Positions 1 through 6,090 of a stretch of DNA of 6,424 nucleotides are shown here, one piece after another. Below the pieces are notes generated by a model, which was given only the letters and a program-made list of their open reading frames with translations, was not told the origin of the DNA and did no database searches. The stretch is from Actinomycetota bacterium (lineage in GTDB: Bacteria; Actinomycetota; Actinomycetes; Actinomycetales; Microbacteriaceae), in assembly GCA_009704225.1 (NCBI GenBank), contig WLEN01000040.1, forward strand, positions 1-6,424, read 5' to 3'. Both the position numbers and the translations under genes were made by a program. Numbering within the stretch: position 1 is the first letter of the stretch; each line of letters opens with the position of its first letter.

Positions 1-950
1 ATTCCATCATGATGTACACCCTTGGTGTCATTGGAATAGTCGGATTCATCCTCGCCGAGGCGCGAATGGGTGACGATGCCCTCATCCCGCTGTCACTTTT
101 CAAATCGACGACGTTCTCTCAAATAACCGTCCTCGGGATTCTCGTTGGATTCGCGATGTTCGGTGCCATGATGACAATCCCACTGTTCCTACAACTCGTT
201 GTTGGATCTACTCCCACGGAGAGCGGAATCCAAATGCTGCCGATGGTACTAGGAATCATGGTGGCCACCGCGATCGGGGGGCGCGTGATCTCCAAAACGG
301 GACGCTACAAAGCGCTCCCTATTTTTGGCACCGGACTGCTCGTCGTCGCATTCGTGTGGCTTGTCCAAATCAACAAAGACTCTGACCTTTCGTTCCTCAT
401 GATCGGGATGTTAATTGTGGGCTCTGGGCTCGGACTAATGATGCAGACATTGACAATCGCTAGCCAAAACGCTGTCGAGCCACGCCAGGTCGGCGTTGCG
501 ACCGCCGGTGCGACGTTCTTCCGCCAGATCGGTGGAACGCTCGGGACTGCCGTGTTGTTTTCCGTATTGTTTGGCAAGATCCCTGAAGCCCTCAAGGACA
601 TCTTCAGTCGAGCTGACACTCAAAAACAACTCGGAGCGGCGCTTAACGACCCGGCGATTATCAATGACCCCGCCAACGCGGGCATTATCGAGATGTTCAC
701 CAAATCTTCGTCCAACCCTGAATCCTTGTCGGACTCTCTGAGTGGAAACACGTCTTTCCTCAATGGAGCCGCCGATGTGCTCAAGGCGCCGTTCATTGAA
801 GGCTTCGCGTTGTCAGCACAGTCGGTGTATTCCGTTGCGCTGGTCATCTCCATCATCGCGTTTGTCCTGTCGTGGTTCATTAAAGCCGAGCCTCTTCGAG
901 AGAAGAGCGGACACCAAGAGGCAGCCGAGGCTGCTGCCGCTGGACACTAG
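1..950 (+). CDS. DHA2-family (EmrB/QacA-like) MFS antiporter, C-terminal part
   Basis: This is an inner-membrane drug/proton antiporter of the 14-segment DHA2 branch of the major facilitator superfamily; the substrate cannot be told. The frame is open to the left edge, so the start lies outside and the ATG at 9 is probably internal. Numbering from that ATG, about seven hydrophobic segments are visible, near residues 2-18, 37-66, 73-94, 103-120, 127-150, 163-188 and the C-terminus. A motif-A-like GRVISKTGRYK (91-101) and the stretch GSGLGLMMQ...RQIGG (138-176) are typical of EmrB relatives. A long polar extracytoplasmic loop (about 190-255) before the last segment is usual in actinobacterial members. 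The tail is Ala/Glu-rich. The next gene starts 8 bp after the stop, so the two are probably co-transcribed. Family assignment is firm; efflux specificity is not. Confidence 0.9.
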   Translation, partial: SIMMYTLGVIGIVGFILAEARMGDDALIPLSLFKSTTFSQITVLGILVGFAMFGAMMTIPLFLQLVVGSTPTESGIQMLPMVLGIMVATAIGGRVISKTGRYKALPIFGTGLLVVAFVWLVQINKDSDLSFLMIGMLIVGSGLGLMMQTLTIASQNAVEPRQVGVATAGATFFRQIGGTLGTAVLFSVLFGKIPEALKDIFSRADTQKQLGAALNDPAIINDPANAGIIEMFTKSSSNPESLSDSLSGNTSFLNGAADVLKAPFIEGFALSAQSVYSVALVISIIAFVLSWFIKAEPLREKSGHQEAAEAAAAGH

Positions 951-958
951 GGGACGTA

Positions 959-1231
959 ATGGATTTGCGCGTTGAGAACGAGCGCATCACGGGTCTGCGC
1001 GATGGCGTCGCCGTTGGCTGGGTGGATTTCGAGGTCACCGACGGTGTGGCACGCCTTTTTCACACCGAGGTGCTTCCAACAATGCGCAATACAGGTGCTG
1101 GCACCGAATTGGTCGTTTCCGTTCTCGAATGGTTTCGCGACAACACTGAATATCGAATCGTCGGGGTGTGCCCATTTGTCCCCGTCGTTATTCGACGCCA
1201 CCCCGAATTCGAGGCTCTGACAACGCGATAG
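959..1231 (+). CDS. small GNAT acetyltransferase (YjdJ/NATD1-like, Acetyltransf_CG type)
   Basis: This is a complete 90-residue protein of the minimal GCN5-related N-acetyltransferase type, presumed to transfer acetyl from acetyl-CoA to an unknown amine. The acetyl-CoA loop R/Q-x-x-G-x-G/A is present as RNTGAG (43-48), preceded by LFHTEV (33-38). The family's C-terminal signature is seen as CPFVPVVIRRHPEF (71-84). Length is normal for this family (about 90-100 residues). The start is supported by GGGGA at 950-954, four bases before the ATG and overlapping the stop codon of the antiporter gene, so translation of the pair is probably linked. The stop codon ends at 1231, immediately next to the stop of pstB on the opposite strand. 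No substrate or link to phosphate metabolism can be read from the sequence. Confidence 0.88.
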   Translation: MDLRVENERITGLRDGVAVGWVDFEVTDGVARLFHTEVLPTMRNTGAGTELVVSVLEWFRDNTEYRIVGVCPFVPVVIRRHPEFEALTTR

Positions 1232-2011
1232 TTATCCGAATCGACCCGAAATGTAGTCCTCGGTGTTCTTCTGAGTCGGGTTCGAGAAGATCACGGATGT
1301 GTCGTCGAATTCGATGAGTTTTCCCGGATCGCCTTCTCCTGCGATGTTGAAAAACGCTGTTCGGTCGGATACGCGAGCGGCTTGCTGCATATTGTGCGTC
1401 ACGATGACGATTGTGTAGTCGTTCTTCAATTGCGACACGAGGTCTTCAATCGCCTGGGTCGAGATTGGGTCGAGTGCCGACGTCGGCTCGTCCATGAGAA
1501 GCACTCGAGGTCTAACCGCGATTGCGCGCGCAATGCATAAACGTTGTTGCTGGCCCCCGGACAGACCACCGCCGGGCTTGTCGAGACGATTTTTGACCTC
1601 TTTCCACAAGTGTGCACTCTTGAGTGACGATTCGACGATGCCGTCTTGGTCTGACTTTGACATTCGGTCACTGTTGAGCTTGTAACCCGCCAGCACGTTG
1701 TCGCGGATTGACATCGTCGGGAAAGGGTTCGGGCGCTGAAAGACCATTCCGACGTCGCGTCGAACGGTCACCGGGTCAACCTCATCCCCGTACAGGTTGA
1801 GGCCATCAAGACGGATGTCCCCCTTGACTCGTGCACCGGGAATGACCTCGTGCATGCGGTTGATGGTGCGCAACAGTGTCGACTTTCCGCAACCGGACGG
1901 TCCGATGAACGCTGTCACCGTCTGAGGTTCAATCGTGAGGGACACGTCCTCGACGGCGAGAAACTGACCGTACAGCACGTCGACGTGATCGAGTTCAATG
2001 ATTTTTCCCAT
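1232..2011 (-). CDS. pstB: phosphate ABC transporter ATP-binding protein PstB
   Basis: This is the cytoplasmic ATPase that powers phosphate import through PstC-PstA. The 259-residue length is standard. All ABC motifs are intact: Walker [10 protein letters not shown] (37-45), Q-loop Gln92 in VFQRPNPFP, signature LSGGQQQ (150-156), Walker B VLLMDEP (170-176) with Glu175 as the catalytic base, D-loop SALD (178-181) and switch His206. The RPNPFP after the Q-loop and the C-terminal [11 protein letters not shown] are hallmarks of PstB rather than of other ABC ATPases. It is the last gene of the pst run. Its start lies 14 bp after the pstA stop, with AAGGACGGA overlapping that stop as ribosome binding site. 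No terminator is evident at its 3' end, which abuts the convergent acetyltransferase gene. Confidence 0.98.
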   Translation of the reverse strand: MGKIIELDHVDVLYGQFLAVEDVSLTIEPQTVTAFIGPSGCGKSTLLRTINRMHEVIPGARVKGDIRLDGLNLYGDEVDPVTVRRDVGMVFQRPNPFPTMSIRDNVLAGYKLNSDRMSKSDQDGIVESSLKSAHLWKEVKNRLDKPGGGLSGGQQQRLCIARAIAVRPRVLLMDEPTSALDPISTQAIEDLVSQLKNDYTIVIVTHNMQQAARVSDRTAFFNIAGEGDPGKLIEFDDTSVIFSNPTQKNTEDYISGRFG

Positions 2012-2025
2012 GTCTTTTTCCGTCC

Positions 2026-3075
2026 TTAGTGGTTTCCGGCGGGCCTAAACACGCGCGAGACAATTCGAGCTCCGAGGTTGAGGACCATAACAATCACGAT
2101 GAGCGTCAGGGCACCGGCCCACGCGCGATCAATATATGCCTGCGCGTCCGTTCCCTGGCTGGAATACGAGTTATAGACGAAGACCGGCAAGGTCATCATT
2201 CGCTCGCTGAACGGGTTGTAGTTCATGCTCTGCGTGAATCCGGCAACAATAAGAAGCGGTGCGGTCTCACCAATCACGCGTGCAATCGCGATCATGATTC
2301 CGGTGACCAGGCCGCCAATCGCTGTGGGGATGACGACGCGAAGGATCGTGAGCCACTTGGGTACTCCGAGTGCGAGCGAGGCTTCGCGCAGTTCGTTGGG
2401 GACAAGCCGGAGCATCTCTTCGCAACTGCGAACGACGACGGGAATCATGAGCACACTGAGTGCGACGGCGCCAGCGAAGCCCATTCGAACGCCCGGCCCG
2501 AAAAAGAGGGAAAACATTGCGAACGCGAAAAGTCCGGCGACGATGGATGGAATTCCCGTCATCACATCGACCATCGTTGTCACCCAGTTTGAGAATCGCC
2601 CTCGACCGTATTCGACCAGATACACGCTGGTCAGGAGCCCGATGGGAATCGAGATGAGGGCGGCAATGAGTGTGATTTCCAGTGTGCCGATAACTGCGTG
2701 CAGCGCGCCACCACCATCGCCCACAACGTTTCGCATCGAACTTCCGAAAAATTGCCCGTCGAATCGAGCTAGACCGAGCGTAAATACTGTCCACACCAAC
2801 GAGACGAGGGGTATTAACGCTAAGCCAAAGGCCGAGTAAACCAAGCCCGTCATCGTGCGGTTGATGGCTTTCCGACGGCCTTCCACTAACCAGGATGCTG
2901 GAACCACAAGCAGTCCAAAAATCGCTAGCCCCAAGACGAAGATTCCGAGGGGGACGAATTCGCCGTCACCTCGGCTAATGGCAGCGACAAAATATGAGAT
3001 CGCCATTCCACTGATAAAAAGTGCAATGACTGTTCCCCGAGTCAGTGTGGCGGAACGTCCGCGAACGGTCGTCAT
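2026..3075 (-). CDS. pstA: phosphate ABC transporter permease PstA
   Basis: This is an inner-membrane permease subunit that forms the phosphate channel with PstC. It has 349 residues. The ABC permease coupling (EAA) loop is REASLALG followed by [13 protein letters not shown] (230-250), then [10 protein letters not shown] typical of PstA. Hydrophobic segments lie near 14-32, 43-64, 76-100, 127-153, 172-192, 199-215, 250-268 and 319-340. The first two exceed the six of E. coli PstA (about 296 residues); such an N-terminal extension is, from memory, common in actinobacterial PstA. The start is set at the ATG sharing one base with the pstC stop (TGATG on the minus strand), with GGGCGAG upstream. 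The frame stays open 109 codons further upstream inside pstC, but that stretch is Cys/Arg-rich, not membrane-like, and is a shadow of pstC. Confidence 0.96.
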   Translation of the reverse strand: MTTVRGRSATLTRGTVIALFISGMAISYFVAAISRGDGEFVPLGIFVLGLAIFGLLVVPASWLVEGRRKAINRTMTGLVYSAFGLALIPLVSLVWTVFTLGLARFDGQFFGSSMRNVVGDGGGALHAVIGTLEITLIAALISIPIGLLTSVYLVEYGRGRFSNWVTTMVDVMTGIPSIVAGLFAFAMFSLFFGPGVRMGFAGAVALSVLMIPVVVRSCEEMLRLVPNELREASLALGVPKWLTILRVVIPTAIGGLVTGIMIAIARVIGETAPLLIVAGFTQSMNYNPFSERMMTLPVFVYNSYSSQGTDAQAYIDRAWAGALTLIVIVMVLNLGARIVSRVFRPAGNH

Positions 3076-4007
3076 CAGTTCTCGCCCATCTTTGCGCGCT
3101 GGCGCGAAACAATTGCGCGCGCGATTGAGTTGACCACCATCGTGATTGCAAAAAGAACGAGTCCCGCGGCAATAAGCGCGTTGACATCTAGCCCAGAGGC
3201 TTCCGGGAAGTCGAGTGCAATCGTCGATGCAATTGTCGACGGGTTTTCCGAGGTGAGCAGCTTGAACGTAACCGCCGCCGCCGGCGACAAGACCATGGCC
3301 ACAGCCATGGTTTCGCCCAACGCCCGACCAAGACCGAGCATCGCAGCAGACAAGAGCCCGCTGCGGGCAAACGGAAGAACGGCCATTTGAATCATTTCCC
3401 AACGGGTTGCTCCCAAGGCAAGCGCCGCCTCTTCATGCAAACGCGGAGTCTGGAGAAAAACCTCTCGGGCCAGGGCCGACATGATGGGCAAAATCATGAT
3501 GGCAAGGACTACCCCAACAGTAAGAATCGTGCGTCCAGTGCCAGAGACCGGCCCTTCGAAAATGGGAAGAAACCCCCAGTTGTCGGCGAGCCACTGATAC
3601 ACCGGCTGGATGAAGGGTGCAAAGACCTGGATCCCCCAGAGCCCATAGACAACCGAGGGGATCGCCGCCAGTAAGTCGATGACGTATCCGAGGGCCGACG
3701 CAATTCGGCGCGGGGCATAATGCGAAATGAAAAGCCCAATTCCAATGGACAGCGGTGTCGCAAAGATCAAAGCAAGCGCTGCAGAAAACAATGTCCCAAA
3801 AACCAATGGCCCGACGAAAGCCAGGAACCCGTCTGGCGTGGATTCGATTTGTGCCGATGGGTCAAGTGCCGGAAGCGCTTTGAATACCAAGAACACCGCA
3901 ACGAGAACCAAAACCGAAAGAATGACGACGCCCGCGCCAATCGAAACGCCACGGAAAATTCGGTCGCCTCGCCGAAGTCGGGGCGTTGTGGGCGGCGCGG
4001 AGGTCAC
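3075..4007 (-). CDS. pstC: phosphate ABC transporter permease PstC
   Basis: This is the second permease subunit of the phosphate importer, 310 residues. There is one hydrophobic segment near 22-43, then the permease core. The Pst-specific IDLLAAIPSVVYGLWG (110-125) is clear, as is the EAA loop HEEAALALGATRW (191-203) followed by LGRALGETMAVAMV (226-239). The length is in the usual range. It begins with GTG at 4007: an in-frame TAG four codons upstream (4017-4019) rules out a longer protein, and AGGA at 4015-4018 lies seven bases before the GTG. It follows pstS after 71 bp that contain a strong hairpin, and its stop overlaps the pstA start by one base, which suggests translational coupling of the two permease subunits in equal amounts. 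Confidence 0.97.
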   Translation of the reverse strand: MTSAPPTTPRLRRGDRIFRGVSIGAGVVILSVLVLVAVFLVFKALPALDPSAQIESTPDGFLAFVGPLVFGTLFSAALALIFATPLSIGIGLFISHYAPRRIASALGYVIDLLAAIPSVVYGLWGIQVFAPFIQPVYQWLADNWGFLPIFEGPVSGTGRTILTVGVVLAIMILPIMSALAREVFLQTPRLHEEAALALGATRWEMIQMAVLPFARSGLLSAAMLGLGRALGETMAVAMVLSPAAAVTFKLLTSENPSTIASTIALDFPEASGLDVNALIAAGLVLFAITMVVNSIARAIVSRQRAKMGEN

Positions 4008-4019
4008 AGCGAAATCCTA
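4005..4019 (-). promoter_or_regulatory. ribosome binding site and GTG start of pstC
   Basis: Read on the minus strand, AGGA (4018-4015) lies seven bases before the GTG start codon (4007-4005). The AGGA overlaps an in-frame TAG (4019-4017), so the GTG is the most upstream start possible and the only one with a good ribosome site. The use of GTG may be one way to hold permease output below that of PstS; that is inference. Confidence 0.75.
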
Positions 4020-4027
4020 ACGACAGA

Positions 4028-4064
4028 AGAGGGGCGCTGCATCATGAAGATTCAGCGCCCCTCT
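4028..4064 (-). terminator. pstS-pstC intercistronic hairpin, likely attenuator or mRNA stabiliser
   Basis: A perfect 12-bp inverted repeat, AGAGGGGCGCTG at 4028-4039 and CAGCGCCCCTCT at 4053-4064, encloses a 13-base loop. After one mismatch the loop can add three more pairs (4041-4043 with 4049-4051). Eight of the 12 pairs are GC. The stem begins 14 bases after the pstS stop codon on the minus strand and ends just upstream of the pstC ribosome site. What follows on the pst transcript (TCTGTCGTT) is only weakly U-rich, so complete termination is unlikely. Partial termination, or protection of the pstS message from 3' decay, would explain how a cell makes much binding protein and little permease. 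Which of the two applies cannot be seen. Confidence 0.75.
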
Positions 4065-4078
4065 CTTGGCCCTAGTCG

Positions 4079-5158
4079 TTACTTGATTGCTGCGGTGATT
4101 GCGGCCGCTTCTTCCTGAACTGCGCCCGAAACGGGTGCAGATCCAGCGTTGGCGGCGGCGGTTGCCTGCCCCTCAGCACTCGTCAGGTACGAGGCGTAGG
4201 CGTTCACGAGAGCGCCGACGGCGTCATCCGCGTAGTCGTTACATCCAATGAGGTACGAAACGAGAACGAGTGGGTAGCCGGTCGGATCGGTCAGAGTGCG
4301 GTCGATCGAAACAGCCATGTCGGTAGCCGAACGGCCTTCGATACGGGGTGACAGCGCCAAGACATTCGCTGCTCCTTCTGGCGTGTGCCCAACCCAGGTG
4401 TCGCCAACCTTGATGTTGGCGGTTCCGAGATCTCCGGCCTTCGATGCGTCCGCGTATCCGATGGTTCCGGTTCCGTTGGTGACAGCGTCAACAACGCCCG
4501 AGGTGCCAGAAGCGCCTTCACCAGTCGAGTAGGGGAATGGGTCTCCAACTTCGGCGTCCCAGATATCGCCAGCATTCTTGCTGAGGTAGTCCGTGAAGTT
4601 CTTGGTCGTTCCCGAGTCATCCGATCGGTGAACCGCGGTGATAGCCAAGTCGGGGAAGGTCACGTCCGGGTTGTCCGCGGCAATCGCTGCGTCGTTCCAG
4701 TTGGTGATGTCTCCCTTGAAGATTCCCGCGATCGTCGCAGGTGCCAGGTTAAGTGAGTCAACACCTTCGAGGTTGTAAATCACTGCGATGGGCGAGACAT
4801 AGACGGGAACCTCGAAGTAGCCAGCTTCAGCTACACAAACGGGCGAGGCAAGAGCGAGTTCTTCGTCCGAAAGAGACGAGTCCGTGCCGGCGAATTCAAC
4901 AGCACCGGCAAAGAAAGACTCTCGACCCGCACCTGAACCGCTGGGGTCATAATTGACGGTAACGCCATCATTGGCGGTCTGGAACTCGGCAATCCACGCT
5001 TCTTGGGCGGTTCCGGCTGATGATGCTCCGGCGCCGTTGAGCGTTCCTGTGAGAGTGGACGTGGGAGTACCCTCATCTGCTGGTTCGTTTGCGGCGCAAC
5101 CCGTGAGGGTCAGTGCGACAAGCGCTACTGCACTCGCGGCTTTTACTGGATTGAACAT
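4079..5158 (-). CDS. pstS: phosphate-binding lipoprotein PstS
   Basis: This is the extracytoplasmic phosphate receptor of the PstSCAB importer, 359 residues. A lipoprotein signal is clear: Lys6, a hydrophobic stretch (7-17) and the lipobox LTGC (18-21), so Cys21 should be lipidated and anchor the protein outside the membrane. A short acidic, Thr-rich linker follows. Phosphate-binding elements are visible in order: GAGASS (42-47), YDPSGSGAGR (70-79), GTDSS (91-95), RSDDSGTTKNF (178-188) and TGEGASGTSGVV (212-223). Two cysteines after the lipobox (108 and 306) could form a disulfide. The start ATG has AAAGGT about 12 bases upstream, a rather long spacing. It is first of the pstSCAB run and lies 130 bp downstream of phoU on the same strand, with its own promoter candidate. 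Confidence 0.98.
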   Translation of the reverse strand: MFNPVKAASAVALVALTLTGCAANEPADEGTPTSTLTGTLNGAGASSAGTAQEAWIAEFQTANDGVTVNYDPSGSGAGRESFFAGAVEFAGTDSSLSDEELALASPVCVAEAGYFEVPVYVSPIAVIYNLEGVDSLNLAPATIAGIFKGDITNWNDAAIAADNPDVTFPDLAITAVHRSDDSGTTKNFTDYLSKNAGDIWDAEVGDPFPYSTGEGASGTSGVVDAVTNGTGTIGYADASKAGDLGTANIKVGDTWVGHTPEGAANVLALSPRIEGRSATDMAVSIDRTLTDPTGYPLVLVSYLIGCNDYADDAVGALVNAYASYLTSAEGQATAAANAGSAPVSGAVQEEAAAITAAIK

Positions 5159-5161
5159 TGT

Positions 5162-5192
5162 TTTCGTTGGACCTTTCGTTTTGGTGGGACCT
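5162..5192 (-). repeat. imperfect direct repeat in the pstS leader
   Basis: The unit TTTCGTTGGACCT (plus-strand 5162-5174) recurs as TTTCGTT plus six extra bases plus GGACCT at 5174-5192. On the transcript each copy presents AGGTCC followed by ACGAAA, so two Shine-Dalgarno-like AGGTCC elements lie in tandem, and the nearer one (5169-5174) serves as the probable ribosome site of pstS. It may be a small duplication without function. Confidence 0.45.
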
Positions 5193-5209
5193 CTATATTC
5201 GACAAAACC

Positions 5210-5255
5210 TTTAGTGCTCGAACTAGGTGGTTGAGATTACGAAACCAGCACTAAA
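5210..5255. repeat. 9-bp inverted repeat upstream of pstS
   Basis: TTTAGTGCT at 5210-5218 is the perfect reverse complement of AGCACTAAA at 5247-5255. The arms are 28 bp apart, with centres 37 bp apart. The right arm overlaps the PhoP-type half-site at 5250-5260. The left arm would lie in the leader if transcription starts from the -10 candidate at 5234-5239. The pair could be operator sites for a dimer or a loose hairpin in a longer transcript coming from phoU. Nothing in the sequence decides between these. Confidence 0.55.
5234..5239 (-). promoter_or_regulatory. candidate -10 box of the pstS promoter
   Basis: Minus-strand TAATCT fits the TANNNT pattern of actinobacterial sigma-A promoters. 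At 17-bp spacing the -35 hexamer would fall at 5257-5262, inside the PhoP-type half-site, as expected for an activator-dependent phosphate promoter. This predicts transcription starting near 5227 and a leader of about 69 bases. A second candidate, TATAGA at 5192-5197, would give a much shorter leader but has no -35 match and lies far from the half-site. Confidence 0.4.
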
Positions 5256-5260
5256 TGAAC
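5250..5260 (-). promoter_or_regulatory. PhoP-type PHO-box half-site upstream of pstS
   Basis: Minus-strand GTTCATTTAGT matches 10 of 11 positions of the Streptomyces PhoP direct-repeat unit as I recall it, G(T/G)TCAYYYR(G/C)G. The adjacent 11 bases upstream (GTTTGTGTTCC) match only poorly, so a full tandem box is not clear. The position, ten bases from the -10 candidate, is right for activation during phosphate limitation. The cognate regulator would probably be the partner of the divergent SenX3-like kinase. Confidence 0.5.
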
Positions 5261-5288
5261 GGAACACAAACAACAGGTTTACAGGACC

Positions 5289-5948
5289 CTAATCTTCGAG
5301 GTCGCTGTCCGACCAATCACCCGTCGTGAGGTAACTGACCTTCGACGAAATATCGACAACATGGTCGGCGATGCGCTCAAAATAGCGGCTGGCGAGAGTG
5401 ACGTCCACCGTGTGAACCGCTTTTTCTTTCCAGGTTTTGTCCAGAACAATCTCAAACACTTCGCGATGAAGTTCATCGACACGAGCGTCGGCGGCCTGAA
5501 TCGACCGCGCCAAGTCGACCGACGTGTTCTTGAGTAACTTGATCAACTTCTTGCACAAACGAATGTCGAGGCGCGCCATCTCGTCAAATGTGTCGGAGAG
5601 TGACTCGGGTATCGCGGAATCGGGGAATCGAAATCGGGCGATAGTGGCTATGTGCGAGGCGAGTGCGCCCATGCGTTCGAACGACGCAGAGATACGCAGG
5701 GTCGATACAAGGATGCGAAGGTCTCGGGCAACCGGGGCCTGCAGTGCGAGAGTCCGGATGACGAGTTCATCAAGCGACAGAGCCTTTTCACTGATGAGTT
5801 CGGCGCCGACGAGGGCGCGATCGGCCGACTTCACGTCCGCCTCCAGAAGTGCTGTCGTGGCATCAGAGACCACGGTGAACACGGTTTCGGCAATCTCAAC
5901 AATTCGGTCTTGAACCGATTCCAGCTCTTGGTCGAACATCTCGCGCAT
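5289..5948 (-). CDS. phoU: phosphate signalling regulator PhoU
   Basis: This is a cytoplasmic helical-bundle protein that represses the phosphate response when phosphate is ample, by linking the Pst transporter to the sensor kinase. It has 219 residues, the normal length. Two PhoU repeats are seen. The first ends with FERMGALASHIA (90-101), close to the form I recall in mycobacterial PhoY2, which lacks the Asp found in many PhoU proteins. The second holds the metal-site motif FERIADHVVDI (190-200) with Glu191 and Asp195. LLEAD (34-38) and LALQAPVARDLR (67-78) are also typical. The start at 5948 has GAGAGGG five bases upstream. The frame stays open 144 codons further, but that stretch is antisense to the kinase gene and unlike PhoU. 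No clear terminator follows, so transcripts may run on into pstS. Confidence 0.96.
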   Translation of the reverse strand: MREMFDQELESVQDRIVEIAETVFTVVSDATTALLEADVKSADRALVGAELISEKALSLDELVIRTLALQAPVARDLRILVSTLRISASFERMGALASHIATIARFRFPDSAIPESLSDTFDEMARLDIRLCKKLIKLLKNTSVDLARSIQAADARVDELHREVFEIVLDKTWKEKAVHTVDVTLASRYFERIADHVVDISSKVSYLTTGDWSDSDLED

Positions 5949-5953
5949 GGCAA

Positions 5954-5960
5954 CCCTCTC
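5954..5960 (-). promoter_or_regulatory. ribosome binding site that sets the phoU start
   Basis: Minus-strand GAGAGGG lies five bases before the ATG at 5948. It supports this start over the longer open frame that continues upstream into the divergent gene, and over the internal ATG three codons later. Confidence 0.8.
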
Positions 5961-5984
5961 AATCAGTTTTCTCACCGAACCAGA

Positions 5985-5995
5985 GCAAGGTGAAC
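5985..5995 (-). promoter_or_regulatory. PhoP/RegX3-type half-site upstream of phoU
   Basis: Minus-strand GTTCACCTTGC carries the full GTTCACC core of the PhoP direct-repeat unit. A second GTTC-containing element, GTTCGGT, follows 15 bases on instead of the usual 11, so a canonical tandem box is not present. It lies 37 bp before the phoU start. It would fit control of phoU, and possibly the kinase gene, by the local two-component system. Confidence 0.4.
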
Positions 5996-6077
5996 TCCGC
6001 TCTAACAACTCGCTAACGCACGATGAAATAGGCAAACCAAATGGTCTGAGAACCACGATAGCGCGCCGTTCGTCACC

Positions 6078-6083
6078 TAACCT
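6078..6083 (+). promoter_or_regulatory. candidate -10 box for a leaderless sensor kinase transcript
   Basis: TAACCT fits TANNNT and ends seven bases before the ATG at 6091, so transcription would begin at or next to the A of the start codon. No Shine-Dalgarno sequence precedes that ATG, which agrees with a leaderless mRNA, a common arrangement in actinobacteria. No -35 match is seen at the usual distance. Confidence 0.45.
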
Positions 6084-6090
6084 GAACTGA

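Larger units (their letters stand above)
5949..6090. other. divergent phoU / sensor kinase intergenic region
   Basis: These 142 bp must hold the promoters of both phoU (minus) and the kinase gene (plus). It is the longest gene-free stretch in the window. Toward phoU I see a GTTCACC half-site but no convincing -10 at a suitable distance. Toward the kinase a TANNNT box lies seven bases before the ATG. TCACC (5972-5976) and GGTGA (5989-5993) form a short inverted repeat. No small gene or RNA is apparent. Confidence 0.7.

Noticed and set aside
90..99. First PhoU repeat lacking the usual Asp (GALA instead of GDLA) as a functional defect
   Set aside because: Mycobacterial PhoY2 carries the same MGALA form as far as I recall, so it looks like a family trait. 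The coordinates given here are residue numbers in PhoU, not bases.
1042..1067. 7-bp inverted repeat CGGTGTG / CACACCG as a terminator for the pst transcript
   Set aside because: It lies inside the acetyltransferase coding sequence and no T-run follows it in the pst direction.
1204..1313. Two copies of the palindrome CGAATTCG (1204-1211 and 1306-1313)
   Set aside because: Both fall in coding sequence on different genes, and an 8-bp match of this composition is likely by chance.
2029..2839. Long plus-strand open frames opposite pstA
   Set aside because: They overlap a clearly identified permease gene, have biased Arg/Thr/Ser/Asp composition typical of antisense frames, and lack recognisable domains.
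3076..3402. 109-codon in-frame extension upstream of pstA
   Set aside because: It overlaps pstC in another frame, is rich in Cys, Arg and Gly with no membrane pattern, and the TGATG junction gives a normal PstA start.
5192..5197. TATAGA as the main pstS -10 box
   Set aside because: No -35-like hexamer lies at the right distance and the PhoP-type half-site is too far upstream; TAATCT at 5234-5239 fits better, though it is not proven.
4953..5234. Plus-strand open frame of 93 codons crossing the pstS start and leader
   Set aside because: Most of it is antisense to the PstS signal peptide region and it shows no ribosome site or family features.
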